Origin: Streptomyces sp. GESEQ-35
GTDB lineage: Bacteria > Actinomycetota > Actinomycetes > Streptomycetales > Streptomycetaceae
Reading direction: 5' to 3'
Assembly: GCF_017948485.1 (NCBI RefSeq)
Contig: NZ_JAFFSX010000006.1
Span: 186,001-250,000 of the forward strand
Length of the DNA stretch: 64,000 bases
Below the pieces are notes generated by a model. It did no database searches, had not been told where the DNA came from, and worked only from the letters and a program-made list of their open reading frames with translations. Of this stretch, positions 55,061 to 64,000 are shown piece after piece. The position numbers were made by a program, and so were the translations under genes. Numbering within the stretch: the first letter of the stretch is position 1; each line of letters begins with the position of its first letter.

Positions 55061-55066
55061 TAGGCT
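55061..55066 (+). promoter_or_regulatory. Candidate -10 of the tRNA methyltransferase, leaderless
   Basis: TAGGCT ends six bases before the ATG at 55073; there is no ribosome site. Confidence 0.4.
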
Positions 55067-55072
55067 GTTCAC

Positions 55073-55978
55073 ATGTCCGAACCGACCGGTGCCGCCCGCA
55101 GACGCGGGCCCTTCAAGGTCGGGGACCAGGTACAGCTGACCGACCCCAAGGGCCGTCACTACACGTTCACGCTCGAAGCCGGGAAGAACTTCCACACCCA
55201 CAAGGGTTCCTTCCCGCACGACGAACTGATCGGTGCTCCCGAGGGCAGCGTTGTCCGCACCACCGGGAACGTCGCCTACCTCGCGCTGCGCCCCCTGCTC
55301 CCCGACTACGTCCTGTCCATGCCCCGCGGCGCCGCCGTGGTCTACCCCAAGGACGCGGGGCAGATCCTCTCCTTCGCCGACATCTTCCCCGGCGCACGCG
55401 TCGTGGAAGCCGGCGTCGGCTCCGGCTCGCTCAGCAGCTTCCTGCTGCGCGCCATCGGCGACCAGGGCATGCTGCACAGCTACGAACGCCGCGAGGACTT
55501 CGCCGACATCGCCCGGCAGAACGTCGAGCGCTACTTCGGCGGCCCCCACCCCGCCTGGCAGCTCACCGTCGGCGACCTCCAGGACAACCTCAGCGACACC
55601 GACGTCGACCGCGTCATCCTCGACATGCTCGCCCCCTGGGAGTGCCTGGAGGCCGTCTCCAAGGCGCTCGTCCCCGGCGGCATCCTGTGCTGCTACGTCG
55701 CGACCACCACCCAGCTCGCCCGGACCGTCGAGTCCATCCGCGAGATCGGCTGCTTCAACGAGCCGACCTCCTGGGAGACGATGATCCGCAACTGGCACGT
55801 CGAAGGCCTGGCCGTCCGCCCGGACCACCGGATGATCGGCCACACCGGCTTCCTGCTCACCGCCCGCCGCCTCGCCGACGGCGTCGAGCCCCCCATGCGC
55901 CGCCGCCGCCCCGCCAAGGGCGCCTACGGCGAGGACTACGACGGCCCGAACGCCGACGGAGGCGTCGGCCGGTCGTAG
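55073..55978 (+). CDS. trmI: tRNA (adenine(58)-N1)-methyltransferase
   Basis: 301 residues. It methylates A58 in the T-loop of tRNA, which stabilises its fold. The N-terminal beta domain contains YTFTLEAGKNFHTHKG and AYLALRPLLPDYVLSMPRG. The AdoMet motif I is VVEAGVGSGSLSSFLLRA near residue 108, and motif IV is DRVILDMLAPWECL near 185. It matches the TrmI family by length and motifs. It lies a little upstream of arc, an arrangement conserved across actinobacteria. A 16-bp hairpin follows. The start looks leaderless. Confidence 0.93.
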   Translation: MSEPTGAARRRGPFKVGDQVQLTDPKGRHYTFTLEAGKNFHTHKGSFPHDELIGAPEGSVVRTTGNVAYLALRPLLPDYVLSMPRGAAVVYPKDAGQILSFADIFPGARVVEAGVGSGSLSSFLLRAIGDQGMLHSYERREDFADIARQNVERYFGGPHPAWQLTVGDLQDNLSDTDVDRVILDMLAPWECLEAVSKALVPGGILCCYVATTTQLARTVESIREIGCFNEPTSWETMIRNWHVEGLAVRPDHRMIGHTGFLLTARRLADGVEPPMRRRRPAKGAYGEDYDGPNADGGVGRS

Positions 55979-56009
55979 GGCGGCCCTGTGCCGCAGTCAA
56001 CGTACAGAC

Positions 56010-56053
56010 GTCGTGGCCGAGTTCCCGGGAATGCCCCGGAACTCGGCCACGAC
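56010..56053 (+). terminator. Terminator after trmI
   Basis: A perfect 16-bp stem (56010-56025 with 56038-56053), 12-base loop, followed by GCCTTTGTGTTG. Confidence 0.85.
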
Positions 56054-56192
56054 GCCTTTGTGTTGACGCCGGGCCAGGAAGCGGGAGCCCAAGGGCACAA
56101 CATCCGCCCACCCCCGCCGTTCCCCCGCACTGTGACGTGTGGCACCATTCTGGCCACCCCCACCGGCACAGCCCTCACAGGAGACACTCCTA

Positions 56193-56771
56193 GTGCAGCA
56201 ATCCGCCGTCCCGGAACTCGCACACACCCACACCCGCCCGATCCACTGGCTCGCCACCGCAACCGCCCTCGCCGGCGTCGTCGCCCTCTCCTCGATCCTC
56301 CAGCCCGACGCGGCGACCGCCGCCCAGGCCGCAGGCCCGAACTCCAAGACCGCCCCCGTGACCGCCACCGCGCCCGACCCCGCGGACGCCGACTTCCCGA
56401 TCGAATGCGGCCCCGTGAAGGCCATCGTCGTGAAAAAGGCCTCCGGAGACCTCGACGGCGACGGCAAGCCCGAAACCGTGGCCGTCGTCCACTGCGACGC
56501 CCCCATGGGCACCCCGCCCGACGGCGTCTACGTCCTCACCACCGCCGCCGACACCCACAAGCCGCGCGTCGTCGCCACGCTCGTCGACCCCAAGGACCGC
56601 AACACCGTCAGCGACCTCGCCGTACAGGACCGAGCCGTCCGCGCCACCCTGCTCGGCTACTCGTCGACCGACGTGCCCAGTTGCTGCCCCGACGTCAAGG
56701 ACAGCGCGAAGTGGCAATGGAACAACGGCGCGTTCATCCGCTCCAAGCCCTCCGAAGCCCGCAGCGTCTGA
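56193..56771 (+). CDS. Exported hypothetical protein
   Basis: 192 residues if started at GTG 56193, which has AGGAGA about ten bases upstream. Residues 18-48 form a hydrophobic signal or anchor (HWLATATALAGVVALSSIL then AATAAQA). The mature part has one EF-hand-like DGDGKPET segment inside a short beta repeat (SGDLDGDGKPETVAVVHCD), as in FG-GAP/VCBS-type secreted proteins. It carries Cys pairs (ECGP, HCDA and SCCPD). Other than that I do not recognise it. It is convergent with the ferredoxin gene 53 bp away. Confidence 0.75.
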   Translation: MQQSAVPELAHTHTRPIHWLATATALAGVVALSSILQPDAATAAQAAGPNSKTAPVTATAPDPADADFPIECGPVKAIVVKKASGDLDGDGKPETVAVVHCDAPMGTPPDGVYVLTTAADTHKPRVVATLVDPKDRNTVSDLAVQDRAVRATLLGYSSTDVPSCCPDVKDSAKWQWNNGAFIRSKPSEARSV

Positions 56772-56824
56772 ACCGCGCGGAACCGCGGCACCTCACACGG
56801 CGATGACGCGACACACCCGCCCCG

Positions 56825-57130
56825 TCACTCCGCGTCGGGACCGAAGACCTCGACCCGGTCCGTCACCCGACGCACATGGATGCACTCGCCCGGACACTCC
56901 CGCGCCGAGTCGACCACATCCGTGAGAAGCGGCAGCGGCACGGGCGTTGTGGCGCCCTTGTGCAGCAGCAGCTCCTCGCCCGAGCCCTTCACATAGGCCA
57001 GACCATCGATGTCCAGCTCGAACACCTCGGGCGCATACTGGGCACAGATGCCGTCGCCGGTACAGAGATCCTGGTCGATCCAGACCTCCAGAGCCTCACC
57101 CTCGACCCCGGCCTCCTGCTGCACGCTCAT
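56825..57130 (-). CDS. 3Fe-4S-type ferredoxin
   Basis: 101 residues. The cluster-binding pattern is DLCTGDGICAQYAPEVFEL plus the late CPGECI. The second cysteine of a normal CxxCxxC motif is replaced by Asp (CTGDGIC), which indicates a [3Fe-4S] cluster of the actinobacterial P450-partner class. It is a small acidic electron carrier. It does not adjoin a P450 or reductase, so its partner is elsewhere. The gene is separated from the proteasome cluster by about 500 bp. Confidence 0.9.
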   Translation of the reverse strand: MSVQQEAGVEGEALEVWIDQDLCTGDGICAQYAPEVFELDIDGLAYVKGSGEELLLHKGATTPVPLPLLTDVVDSARECPGECIHVRRVTDRVEVFGPDAE

Positions 57131-57635
57131 GTCTCCCGCCGTCCGCTGCGCCCGGTGTTGAACACATCGACCCTACCTCTGCCCGAAACACCGCCCACGG
57201 TCGAGGCACGGTCGAGCCCAGCACGACATCGGCCACAAACCAGCCCCTCCGCAGCCGGACACGATCTCCGCGAGCCACCCCTCGCTGTGACTCAACCCAC
57301 ACACCACGGACACGCTGAGTCAACGCAGGAGACGCCGATCCCGACCTGAACCCAGTCCGGCCCGAACGGCCGCAGCGCCTCACCGCCCGGACGCCCCAAG
57401 CCCTCCGACGGCCGACGACACGGACAACTCGCGCCCGGCGTGAAGGATTTTGACCACCCCACCCTTGGAACAGGCGGCTTCTGAATCACGTTGACTGGGT
57501 ATCCACACGGCGTGAGGGAGAGCGCAGGGTGACCGACGACACACCTTGACAGTCTTTGTGATCTAGGGGTTTCAATCGACACCCACCCAGGTAGGGTCTG
57601 GAAGCGTCCAGCTCCCCTTGGAGGAGGTGAGGACC
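57131..57635. promoter_or_regulatory. Intergenic region with the arc promoter
   Basis: 505 bp without a gene between the divergent ferredoxin and arc. TTGACA at 57546-57551 and TAGGGT at 57592-57597 are the recognisable promoter-like hexamers, too far apart to pair. The sequence around 57591-57600 (GTAGGGTCTG) is repeated exactly in front of pup. The ribosome site for arc is GGAGGAGG at 57618. Nothing else stands out. Confidence 0.5.
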
Positions 57636-59402
57636 GTGGCAGCCCACGACGACGACATGAACCGCGGCATCCGCCCGGGACGAGGGTCCGACGACCCGTC
57701 CGGGCAGATTGCCTACCTTGAGCAGGAGATCGCCGTCCTGCGACGCAAGCTCGCCGACTCTCCGCGGCACACGAGGATTCTCGAAGAGCGGATCGTCGAA
57801 CTGCAGACCAACCTGGCCGGCGTGTCCGCACAGAACGAGCGGCTCGCCAACACGCTCCGTGAGGCCCGCGACCAGATCGTGGCCCTCAAGGAAGAAGTCG
57901 ACCGGCTCGCACAGCCCCCGGCCGGCTTCGGAGTCTTCCTCACGGCGAACGAGGACGGCACCGCCGACATCTTCACCGGCGGCCGCAAACTCCGCGTGAA
58001 CGTCAGCCCGAGCGTCGAACTCGACGACCTCAGGCGCGGCCAGGAAGTCATGCTCAACGAAGCGCTCAACGTGGTCGAAGCCATGACATACGAGCGCGTC
58101 GGGGACATCGTCACCCTCAAGGAAATCCTCGAGGACGGCGAACGCGCCCTGGTGCTCGGGCACACCGACGAGGAACGGGTGGTACGGCTCGCCGAGCCAC
58201 TGCTGGACGTCAACATCCGACCCGGTGACGCCCTGCTCCTCGAACCCCGTTCCGGCTATGTCTACGAGATCGTTCCGAAGAGCGAGGTCGAGGAACTCGT
58301 CCTCGAAGAGGTCCCCGACATCGGCTACGACCAGATCGGCGGTCTGGGCGGCCAGATCGAGATGATCCGCGACGCCGTCGAACTCCCATACCTCTACCCC
58401 GACCTCTTCAAGGAGCACGAACTGCGGCCGCCCAAGGGCGTCCTGCTGTACGGGCCCCCCGGATGCGGCAAGACGCTCATCGCCAAGGCCGTCGCCAACT
58501 CGCTGGCCAAAAAGGTCGCCGAAGTCACCGGCCAGGCCACCGGCAAGAGCTTCTTCCTCAACATCAAGGGCCCCGAGCTCCTCAACAAGTACGTCGGCGA
58601 GACCGAGCGGCAGATCCGCCTCGTCTTCCAGCGTGCCCGTGAGAAGGCCAGCGAGGGCACCCCCGTCATCGTCTTCTTCGACGAGATGGAATCCCTCTTC
58701 CGCACCCGCGGCTCCGGCGTCAGCTCAGACGTGGAAAACACCATCGTCCCCCAGCTGCTCGCCGAGATCGACGGTGTGGAAGGCCTACAGAACGTCGTGG
58801 TCATCGGCGCCTCCAACCGCGAGGACATGATCGACCCCGCCATCCTGCGCCCCGGCCGACTCGATGTGAAGATCAAGATCGAGCGTCCGGACGCCGAAGC
58901 GGCCAAGGACATCTTCCAGAAGTACCTCACCGAACGGCTCCCGCTGCACCCCGAAGACGTCGGCGAACACAGCGGCGACAGGAGCGCCACGGTCCAGGGC
59001 ATGATCCAGACCGCGGTCGAGCAGATGTACGCCGAATCCGAAGAGAACCGCTTCCTGGAAGTCACCTACGCCAACGGAGACAAGGAAGTCCTCTACTTCA
59101 AGGACTTCAACTCCGGCGCCATGATCGAAAACATCGTCGGACGCGCCAAGAAGATGGCAATCAAGGACTTCCTCGAGCACAAACAAAAGGGCCTCCGCGT
59201 CTCCCACCTCCTCCAGGCCTGTGTGGACGAGTTCAAGGAGAACGAAGACCTGCCCAACACCACCAACCCGGACGACTGGGCCCGGATCTCCGGAAAGAAG
59301 GGCGAACGGATCGTCTACATCCGTACCCTCATCACCGGAAAGCAGGGCGCCGACACCGGACGCTCCATCGACACGGTGGCGAACACCGGTCAGTACCTGT
59401 AA
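57636..59402 (+). CDS. arc: Proteasomal AAA ATPase Arc (Mpa homologue)
   Basis: 588 residues from GTG 57636 ([11 protein letters not shown]); the length equals the Streptomyces Arc I recall. An N-terminal coiled coil (about 28-90) recognises Pup. Tandem OB folds (about 95-235) are followed by the AAA module with Walker A GPPGCGKT near 275, Walker [11 protein letters not shown] and the Arg-finger region [15 protein letters not shown]. The C-terminus ends TGQYL, which docks on the proteasome alpha ring. Arc unfolds pupylated proteins and feeds them to PrcBA. It is the first gene of the cluster and is followed by a strong terminator. Confidence 0.97.
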   Translation: MAAHDDDMNRGIRPGRGSDDPSGQIAYLEQEIAVLRRKLADSPRHTRILEERIVELQTNLAGVSAQNERLANTLREARDQIVALKEEVDRLAQPPAGFGVFLTANEDGTADIFTGGRKLRVNVSPSVELDDLRRGQEVMLNEALNVVEAMTYERVGDIVTLKEILEDGERALVLGHTDEERVVRLAEPLLDVNIRPGDALLLEPRSGYVYEIVPKSEVEELVLEEVPDIGYDQIGGLGGQIEMIRDAVELPYLYPDLFKEHELRPPKGVLLYGPPGCGKTLIAKAVANSLAKKVAEVTGQATGKSFFLNIKGPELLNKYVGETERQIRLVFQRAREKASEGTPVIVFFDEMESLFRTRGSGVSSDVENTIVPQLLAEIDGVEGLQNVVVIGASNREDMIDPAILRPGRLDVKIKIERPDAEAAKDIFQKYLTERLPLHPEDVGEHSGDRSATVQGMIQTAVEQMYAESEENRFLEVTYANGDKEVLYFKDFNSGAMIENIVGRAKKMAIKDFLEHKQKGLRVSHLLQACVDEFKENEDLPNTTNPDDWARISGKKGERIVYIRTLITGKQGADTGRSIDTVANTGQYL

Positions 59403-59411
59403 AAGGCAGGG

Positions 59412-59456
59412 CGGCTGCGGGTGCCCTCACCGGGTACCCGCAGCCGACTGTTTTTC
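59412..59456 (+). terminator. Intrinsic terminator of arc
   Basis: A 15-bp stem with one G-T (59412-59426 with 59432-59446) followed by ACTGTTTTT. Confidence 0.9.
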
Positions 59457-59516
59457 AGGCCACGGCTGGAGCAAGGCAATGACGCAAATGATCTCCCCAC
59501 CAGCGCAAAGGCGTTC

Positions 59517-59522
59517 TAGGCT
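59517..59522 (+). promoter_or_regulatory. Candidate -10 element of dop
   Basis: TAGGCT, 115 bases before the dop start; no convincing -35. Confidence 0.3.
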
Positions 59523-59636
59523 CTTCGGTACCGCCGAGTCGCGCAGTGCGGGGACGGGCACCGCACACGCACCGGAGCGCCAGCGGTACTTGAGCAGCGT
59601 CCCCGACCGAGGGCGCCGCCGGGCAAGGAGGGCCGC

Positions 59637-61148
59637 ATGACCGTACGGCGAGTAATGGGCATCGAGACGGAGTACGGGATCTCCGTCCCCGGTCACCCCA
59701 ACGCCAATGCCATGCTCACCTCGTCCCAGATCGTCAACGCCTACGCGGCGGCGATGCACCGGGCCCGCCGGGCCCGCTGGGACTTCGAGGAGGAGAACCC
59801 GCTGCGGGACGCGCGAGGCTTCGACCTCGCCCGCGAGGCCGCCGACGCCAGCCAGCTCACCGACGAGGACATCGGCCTGGCCAACGTCATCCTCACCAAC
59901 GGCGCACGCCTCTACGTCGACCACGCACACCCCGAATACAGCTCCCCCGAGGTCACCAACCCCCGGGACGCCGTCCTCTGGGACAAGGCCGGCGAACGCA
60001 TCATGGCCGAAGCCGCCGAACGAGCCGCCCAGCTCCCCGGCGCCCAGCCCATCCACCTGTACAAGAACAACACCGACAACAAGGGCGCCTCCTACGGCAC
60101 CCACGAGAACTACCTGATGAAGCGGGAAACCCCCTTCTCAGACATCGTCCGCCACCTCACGCCCTTCTTCGTCTCCCGCCAGGTCTTCACCGGAGCGGGC
60201 CGCGTCGGCATCGGCCAGGACGGACACGAACACGGCTTCCAGCTCAGCCAGCGCGCGGACTACTTCGAGGTCGAGGTAGGCCTGGAGACCACCCTGAAGC
60301 GCCCGATCATCAACACCCGGGACGAACCGCACGCAGACGCGGAAAAATACCGCCGCCTGCACGTGATCATCGGCGACGCCAACCTCTCCGAGATCTCGAC
60401 CTACCTGAAGCTGGGCACCACAGCCCTCGTCCTGTCCATGATCGAAGACGGCTTCATCGCCGTCGACCTGGCAGTCGACCAACCCGTCCGCACCCTCCAC
60501 CAGGTCTCCCACGACCCGACACTCAAGCGCCTCGTCACACTCCGCAGCGGCCGCACACTCACCGCCGTCCAGCTCCAGATGGAGTACTACGAGCTCTCCC
60601 GCAAATACGTCGAGGAGCGATACGGCGCCGACGCCGACGACCAGACCAAGGACGTCCTCGCCCGCTGGGAAGACACCCTCAACCGCCTCGAGAACGACCC
60701 CATGAGCCTCGCCGGCGAACTCGACTGGGTCGCCAAGCGAGAACTCATGGAGGGCTACCGGCGCCGCGACGACCTCGACTGGGACGCCGCCAGGCTCCAC
60801 CTGATCGACCTCCAGTACGCCGACGTACGGGAGGAGAAGGGCCTGTACAACCGCCTGGCCGCCCGAGGACGCATCAAGCGCCTCCTGGACGAGCAGGACG
60901 TCGAGCGGGCCCGCACAAAGCCTCCAGAGGACACACGCGCCTACTTCCGCGGACGCTGCCTGGAGCAGTACGCCGACGACGTGGCCGCGGCCTCCTGGGA
61001 CTCGGTCATCTTCGATCTCCCGGGCAGGGACTCCCTCCAGCGCGTCCCAACCCTGGAACCGCTTCGCGGAACGCGTAATCACGTCAAGGAACTCCTGGAC
61101 CGCTGCCGGACCGCAGAAGACCTGGTCAAGGTCCTCTCCGGCGGCTGA
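59637..61148 (+). CDS. dop: Depupylase / Pup deamidase
   Basis: 503 residues, ATG 59637. It belongs to the Dop/PafA glutamine-synthetase-like family, beginning with the nucleotide-binding [10 protein letters not shown]. The Dop-specific loop ([16 protein letters not shown] region, residues 75-90) and the [19 protein letters not shown] motif with the metal-site Glu and the reactive pocket identify it as Dop rather than the ligase. It converts the C-terminal Gln of Pup to Glu and removes Pup from substrates. The gene precedes pup by 155 bp, with its own terminator-free gap, so they may be co-transcribed. PafA must be encoded outside the window. Confidence 0.96.
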   Translation: MTVRRVMGIETEYGISVPGHPNANAMLTSSQIVNAYAAAMHRARRARWDFEEENPLRDARGFDLAREAADASQLTDEDIGLANVILTNGARLYVDHAHPEYSSPEVTNPRDAVLWDKAGERIMAEAAERAAQLPGAQPIHLYKNNTDNKGASYGTHENYLMKRETPFSDIVRHLTPFFVSRQVFTGAGRVGIGQDGHEHGFQLSQRADYFEVEVGLETTLKRPIINTRDEPHADAEKYRRLHVIIGDANLSEISTYLKLGTTALVLSMIEDGFIAVDLAVDQPVRTLHQVSHDPTLKRLVTLRSGRTLTAVQLQMEYYELSRKYVEERYGADADDQTKDVLARWEDTLNRLENDPMSLAGELDWVAKRELMEGYRRRDDLDWDAARLHLIDLQYADVREEKGLYNRLAARGRIKRLLDEQDVERARTKPPEDTRAYFRGRCLEQYADDVAAASWDSVIFDLPGRDSLQRVPTLEPLRGTRNHVKELLDRCRTAEDLVKVLSGG

Positions 61149-61261
61149 ACGAGCACCCGGGCAGAAACGGCCCGGCAGGGTGGAAATCCTGGCGTCCGGG
61201 AATCATCGAGGTGGTCCCCGGACGTTGAGGGAACTGCGGGGCCGATGTCGGACCCTGCTTG

Positions 61262-61267
61262 TAGGGT
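61262..61267 (+). promoter_or_regulatory. Candidate -10 element of pup
   Basis: TAGGGT within GTAGGGTCTG, the 10-mer also found in front of arc. Confidence 0.4.
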
Positions 61268-61303
61268 CTGATCAAGAACGTCGAACCGAGCGGGGTGAGG
61301 GTT

Positions 61304-61519
61304 ATGGCGACCAAGGACACCGGCGGCGGCCAGCAGAAGGCAACGCGCTCCACCGAGGAGGTCGAGGAGGCGCCCGAGGCGCAGGCATCCGAAGACCTCA
61401 AGGAGCGCCAGGAGAAGCTGAGCGACGACGTGGACTCCGTCCTCGACGAAATCGATGACGTACTCGAGGAAAATGCCGAGGATTTCGTTCGAAGCTTCGT
61501 GCAAAAGGGTGGACAGTAA
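61304..61519 (+). CDS. pup: Prokaryotic ubiquitin-like protein Pup
   Basis: 71 residues from ATG 61304; the upstream GTG would add three. The sequence is disordered then helical (SEDLKERQEKLSDDVDSVLD) and ends FVRSFVQKGGQ. Because the last residue is Gln, Dop must deamidate it before PafA can attach it to lysines. It serves as the degradation tag read by the Arc coiled coil. A small endonuclease VII-like gene follows 43 bp later. Confidence 0.97.
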   Translation: MATKDTGGGQQKATRSTEEVEEAPEAQASEDLKERQEKLSDDVDSVLDEIDDVLEENAEDFVRSFVQKGGQ

Positions 61520-61562
61520 AGGGCGTTGGGCTAACTAGCCTTCGAATCGAAGGTCGCGGGGG

Positions 61563-62168
61563 ATGGTTGACGAGACGCCTGGGAAGCGGTGCACGGGCTG
61601 CGAGAAAGTCTTGCCGCTCGCCGCTTTCGCGCGGGACAGGAATCGAAGCGATGGCCTTCAAGTGCGGTGTCGGGAGTGCGTGGCGCAGTACGGCGCCGAG
61701 CACTACCGGCGCCGCCGGGAGGCCATGGGGAAGCCTGTACGGGAGAAGGTGGACGTCCCGCTGGGGCACAAGCTGTGCCGAACCTGCGGCGAGGTCAAGC
61801 CGCACAGCGAGTGGCACCGCAATGCGACTGCGTCCGACGGTTTGTCCACGCGCTGCAAGGCGTGCCGGGCGATCCAAGGACGGCAAGGGCATCTCCAGCG
61901 TCAGTACGGCATCACTGAAGCCGAGCGCGACGAGTTGATCGCCTCCCAAGGCGGTGTCTGCTGCATATGTTTGGCTGCTGTGCCCGCACATGTGGATCAC
62001 TGCCACGAGACGGGTAGGGTCCGAGGCGTACTGTGCTTCAGCTGCAACGCGGCACTGGGGCAGTTCAAGGATCGGCCCGACGTTATAAGGCGGGCTGCGA
62101 CATACGTGGAAGGAAACGCGTGGAAGCCAACACTCGTAGCACCGGGCGTCTACCGGCTGCCTTCCTGA
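61563..62168 (+). CDS. Endonuclease VII-like HNH protein
   Basis: 201 residues from ATG 61563. Two or three zinc ribbons are seen: CTGCEK with CREC, CRTCGE with CKAC, and CCIC with the final C-x2-C. The last half matches recombination endonuclease [23 protein letters not shown] and [16 protein letters not shown], with the His of the HNH core in DHCHE. Such enzymes resolve branched DNA in phage T4. The gene sits between pup and prcB in Streptomyces (SCO1645 by memory). Its role in the proteasome cluster is unknown. Its last 49 bases overlap the start of prcB. Confidence 0.88.
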   Translation: MVDETPGKRCTGCEKVLPLAAFARDRNRSDGLQVRCRECVAQYGAEHYRRRREAMGKPVREKVDVPLGHKLCRTCGEVKPHSEWHRNATASDGLSTRCKACRAIQGRQGHLQRQYGITEAERDELIASQGGVCCICLAAVPAHVDHCHETGRVRGVLCFSCNAALGQFKDRPDVIRRAATYVEGNAWKPTLVAPGVYRLPS

Positions 62169-62965
62169 CGCCTGGGTCGTCGTCCTTCATGGACTTTCTG
62201 TCCGACCATCAGCCGGACATCCTGCCCGGCAACCGGCAGCTGCCGCCCACTCAGGGTGTGATCGAGGCGCCGCACGGCACGACCATCGTGGCCGCCTCGT
62301 TCCCGGGGGGTGTGGTGCTCGCCGGTGACCGTCGGGCCACCATGGGTAACGTCATCGCGCAGCGGGACATCGAGAAGGTGTTCCCGGCGGATGAGTACTC
62401 GGCCGTCGGCATCGCTGGTACCGCAGGTCTGGCTGTCGAGATGGTCAAGCTGTTCCAGCTGGAACTGGAGCACTTCGAGAAGGTCGAGGGGGCGCAGCTC
62501 TCGCTGGAGGGCAAGGCGAACCGTCTGTCGACCATGATCCGGTCGAATCTCGGTATGGCCATGCAGGGGCTGGCCGTCGTGCCGCTCTTCGCCGGCTATG
62601 ACGTGGATCGTGACAAGGGGCGGATCTTCTCGTACGACGTCACTGGCGGCCGTTCCGAGGAGCATGGCTTCGCTGCGACGGGCTCGGGTTCGATCTTCGC
62701 GCGTGGCGCGATGAAGAAGCTCTTCCGGAGCGATCTGACCGAGGACGAGGCCACGACCCTTGTGGTGCAGGCCCTGTATGACGCGGCTGACGACGATTCG
62801 GCGACCGGTGGTCCCGATGTTGCCCGCCGGATCTACCCGATCGTCACTGTGATCACCGAGGGCGGCTTCCGTCGGCTGACGGACGATGAGTCCTCCGAGA
62901 TCGCCCGCTCGATTCTGGAGCGGCGTCTGGAGCAGCCGGACGGTCCGCGGGCCGCGCTGCTGTAG
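62120..62965 (+). CDS. prcB: 20S proteasome beta subunit
   Basis: 281 residues from GTG 62120, with AAGGAAA upstream inside the preceding gene; the length equals the S. coelicolor protein. A 53-residue propeptide is removed between Gly53 and Thr54 (APHGTTIVA), freeing the catalytic threonine. Downstream motifs include the Asp/Lys active-site pair in [19 protein letters not shown] and the substrate-pocket [16 protein letters not shown]. The protein forms the inner rings where proteolysis occurs. It is translationally coupled to the endonuclease-like gene and followed 61 bp later by prcA. Confidence 0.97.
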   Translation: MEANTRSTGRLPAAFLTPGSSSFMDFLSDHQPDILPGNRQLPPTQGVIEAPHGTTIVAASFPGGVVLAGDRRATMGNVIAQRDIEKVFPADEYSAVGIAGTAGLAVEMVKLFQLELEHFEKVEGAQLSLEGKANRLSTMIRSNLGMAMQGLAVVPLFAGYDVDRDKGRIFSYDVTGGRSEEHGFAATGSGSIFARGAMKKLFRSDLTEDEATTLVVQALYDAADDDSATGGPDVARRIYPIVTVITEGGFRRLTDDESSEIARSILERRLEQPDGPRAALL

Positions 62966-63026
62966 GCGGCGGTCTGTTCTCTTGCAAGGTGATCCAGTGA
63001 CTTCGACAGAAAGGGACGGATAGCCG

Positions 63027-63773
63027 GTGTCGACGCCGTTCTATGTCTCACCTCAGCAGGCGATGACCGACCGTGCGGAGTTCGCCCGGAAGGGCATCGC
63101 GCGTGGCCGCAGCCTGGTCGTGTTGCAGTATGCCGATGGCATCGTGTTCATCGGTGAGAATCCGTCCCGCGCGCTGCACAAGTTCAGCGAGATCTATGAC
63201 CGGATCGGTTTCGCGGCGGCCGGTAAGTACAACGAGTACGAGAATCTCCGGATCGGCGGTGTCCGGTACGCCGATCTTCGTGGTTACACCTATGACCGTG
63301 ATGATGTGACCGCTCGTGGTCTGGCCAATGTCTATGCCCAGACGCTGGGCACGATCTTCTCCAGTGCGGCTGAGAAGCCGTATGAGGTGGAGTTGGTCGT
63401 TGCCGAGGTGGGTGAGACGCCGGAGGGTGACCAGATTTATCGGTTGCCGCATGACGGTTCGATCGTCGATGAGCACGGCTCGGTCGCGGTGGGCGGTAAT
63501 GCGGAGCTGATCAGCAATTATCTCGATCAGCGTCACCAGGACGGTATGACTCTGGCGGAGGCGCTGAAGCTGGCGGTGCAGGCCTTGTCGCGGGATACGA
63601 ACGGTACGCAGCGGGAGATTCCGGCGGAGCGGCTGGAGGTCGCGGTGCTGGATCGTACGCGTCCGCAGGCGCGGAAGTTCAAGCGGATCACGGGTCGGCA
63701 GCTGGGCCGGCTGTTGGAGGCGGACGGTGCGGAGACCGCGGCGGAGGCCGAGGGTTCCGACGACGAGGAGTAG
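63027..63773 (+). CDS. prcA: 20S proteasome alpha subunit
   Basis: 248 residues from GTG 63027. The N-terminus ([20 protein letters not shown]) is the gate-forming tail, followed by [19 protein letters not shown]. The conserved alpha-subunit loop is [15 protein letters not shown]. The C-terminal 15 residues are acidic and disordered. It forms the outer rings that bind Arc's C-terminal tails and control entry. Together with prcB it ends the proteasome gene set. An imperfect hairpin and a LacI-type gene in the other direction follow. Confidence 0.97.
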   Translation: MSTPFYVSPQQAMTDRAEFARKGIARGRSLVVLQYADGIVFIGENPSRALHKFSEIYDRIGFAAAGKYNEYENLRIGGVRYADLRGYTYDRDDVTARGLANVYAQTLGTIFSSAAEKPYEVELVVAEVGETPEGDQIYRLPHDGSIVDEHGSVAVGGNAELISNYLDQRHQDGMTLAEALKLAVQALSRDTNGTQREIPAERLEVAVLDRTRPQARKFKRITGRQLGRLLEADGAETAAEAEGSDDEE

Positions 63774-63797
63774 TCCGGCGGTCGCCTTGACGCTTTG

Positions 63798-63830
63798 TGT
63801 GCCCCGGCCGCCTTGTGCGGGCGGGGCACA
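63798..63830. terminator. Imperfect hairpin after prcA
   Basis: An 8-bp end stem TGTGCCCC/GGGGCACA with a GC-rich interior lies between convergent prcA and the LacI-type gene. Confidence 0.6.
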
Positions 63831-63836
63831 GGCGTG

Positions 63837-64000
63837 TCAGGGGGCGCTGGGCGGGGCTGTGGAGCCTCGTACGACGAGTTGGACGGGGATGTCGCCTGCG
63901 TCCGGTGTGCGGCCGTCCAGGACGGCCAGTAGGGCTTGCATGCCGCGTTCGCCGAAGAGTTCCGCGTCGAGTCGGACGGTCGTCAGTTCGGGGTCGATGG
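63837..64000 (-). CDS. LacI-family transcription regulator (C-terminal end only)
   Basis: Only the last 54 codons are present; the rest is beyond the right edge. The reading frame ends LVVRGSTAPPSAP-like and includes IDPELTTVRLD and ERGMQALLAVLDGRTP, the closing strand and helix of periplasmic-binding-like effector domains in LacI regulators. Regulator targets cannot be read from this piece. Confidence 0.8.
   Translation of the reverse strand, partial: IDPELTTVRLDAELFGERGMQALLAVLDGRTPDAGDIPVQLVVRGSTAPPSAP

Overview
The window looks like a stretch of Streptomyces core chromosome. Base composition is high-GC, codons end mostly in G or C, and GTG starts are common. Lineage markers are a short and a long chaplin (sporulating streptomycetes), a mycothiol gene (actinobacteria), and the Pup-proteasome set. 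From memory, the order proteasome - metH - gylR/glpFKD - parJ - mshC - chpC/chpH matches S. coelicolor SCO1643-SCO1675 in inverted orientation; I could not run an alignment.

Layout. 1-8.05 kb: the 3' end of a contractile injection (phage-tail-like) operon: a baseplate protein cut by the window edge, a tail protein, a DUF6519 protein and a peptidoglycan amidase. 8.1-13.4 kb (minus strand): a Pls-type membrane NRPS overlapping an M1 metallopeptidase gene. 13.7 kb: tRNA-Leu(GAG). 14-17.6 kb: an M20 peptidase, chpH, chpC, a DUF5703 gene and an acidic hypothetical. 17.7-24.5 kb: a RecD-like protein lacking recognisable Walker motifs, an aldo/keto reductase, an F420 oxidoreductase, a ferritin-like protein and CorA. 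24.6-28.1 kb: phosphomutase-like, DUF3090, SCO1664-family and mshC, a conserved mycothiol-associated neighbourhood.

28.2-37.7 kb appears to be accessory sequence on both sides of a PAC2 protein (probable ParJ). It holds a Gln-rich protein and a cytoplasmic subtilisin that share a C-terminal domain, a Tat-exported propeller, a membrane NACHT ATPase, a FadR regulator, a nucleoside phosphorylase and a secreted phospholipase A2. 37.9-43.0 kb: the glycerol regulon (glpF-glpK-glpD with gylR). 43.4-51.4 kb: metH, a HAD phosphatase and two tandem peptide-binding lipoproteins without a transporter. 51.5-57.1 kb: an orphan response regulator, a RecB-like nuclease, a site-2 protease, tRNA m1A58 methyltransferase, an exported hypothetical and a 3Fe-4S ferredoxin. 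57.6-63.8 kb: arc, dop, pup, an endonuclease VII-like gene, prcB and prcA. The right edge cuts a LacI-type regulator.

How genes work together: GylR probably controls glycerol uptake and oxidation through matching palindromes at its own and the glpF promoters. Arc, Dop, Pup and PrcBA make the pupylation-proteasome pathway (PafA is not in the window). The best candidate for an undescribed system is the subtilisin/Gln-rich pair at 28.2-30.5 kb. Second are the NRPS/M1 pair, which resembles an epsilon-poly-amino-acid synthetase with its own degrading peptidase, and the structured leader of metH.
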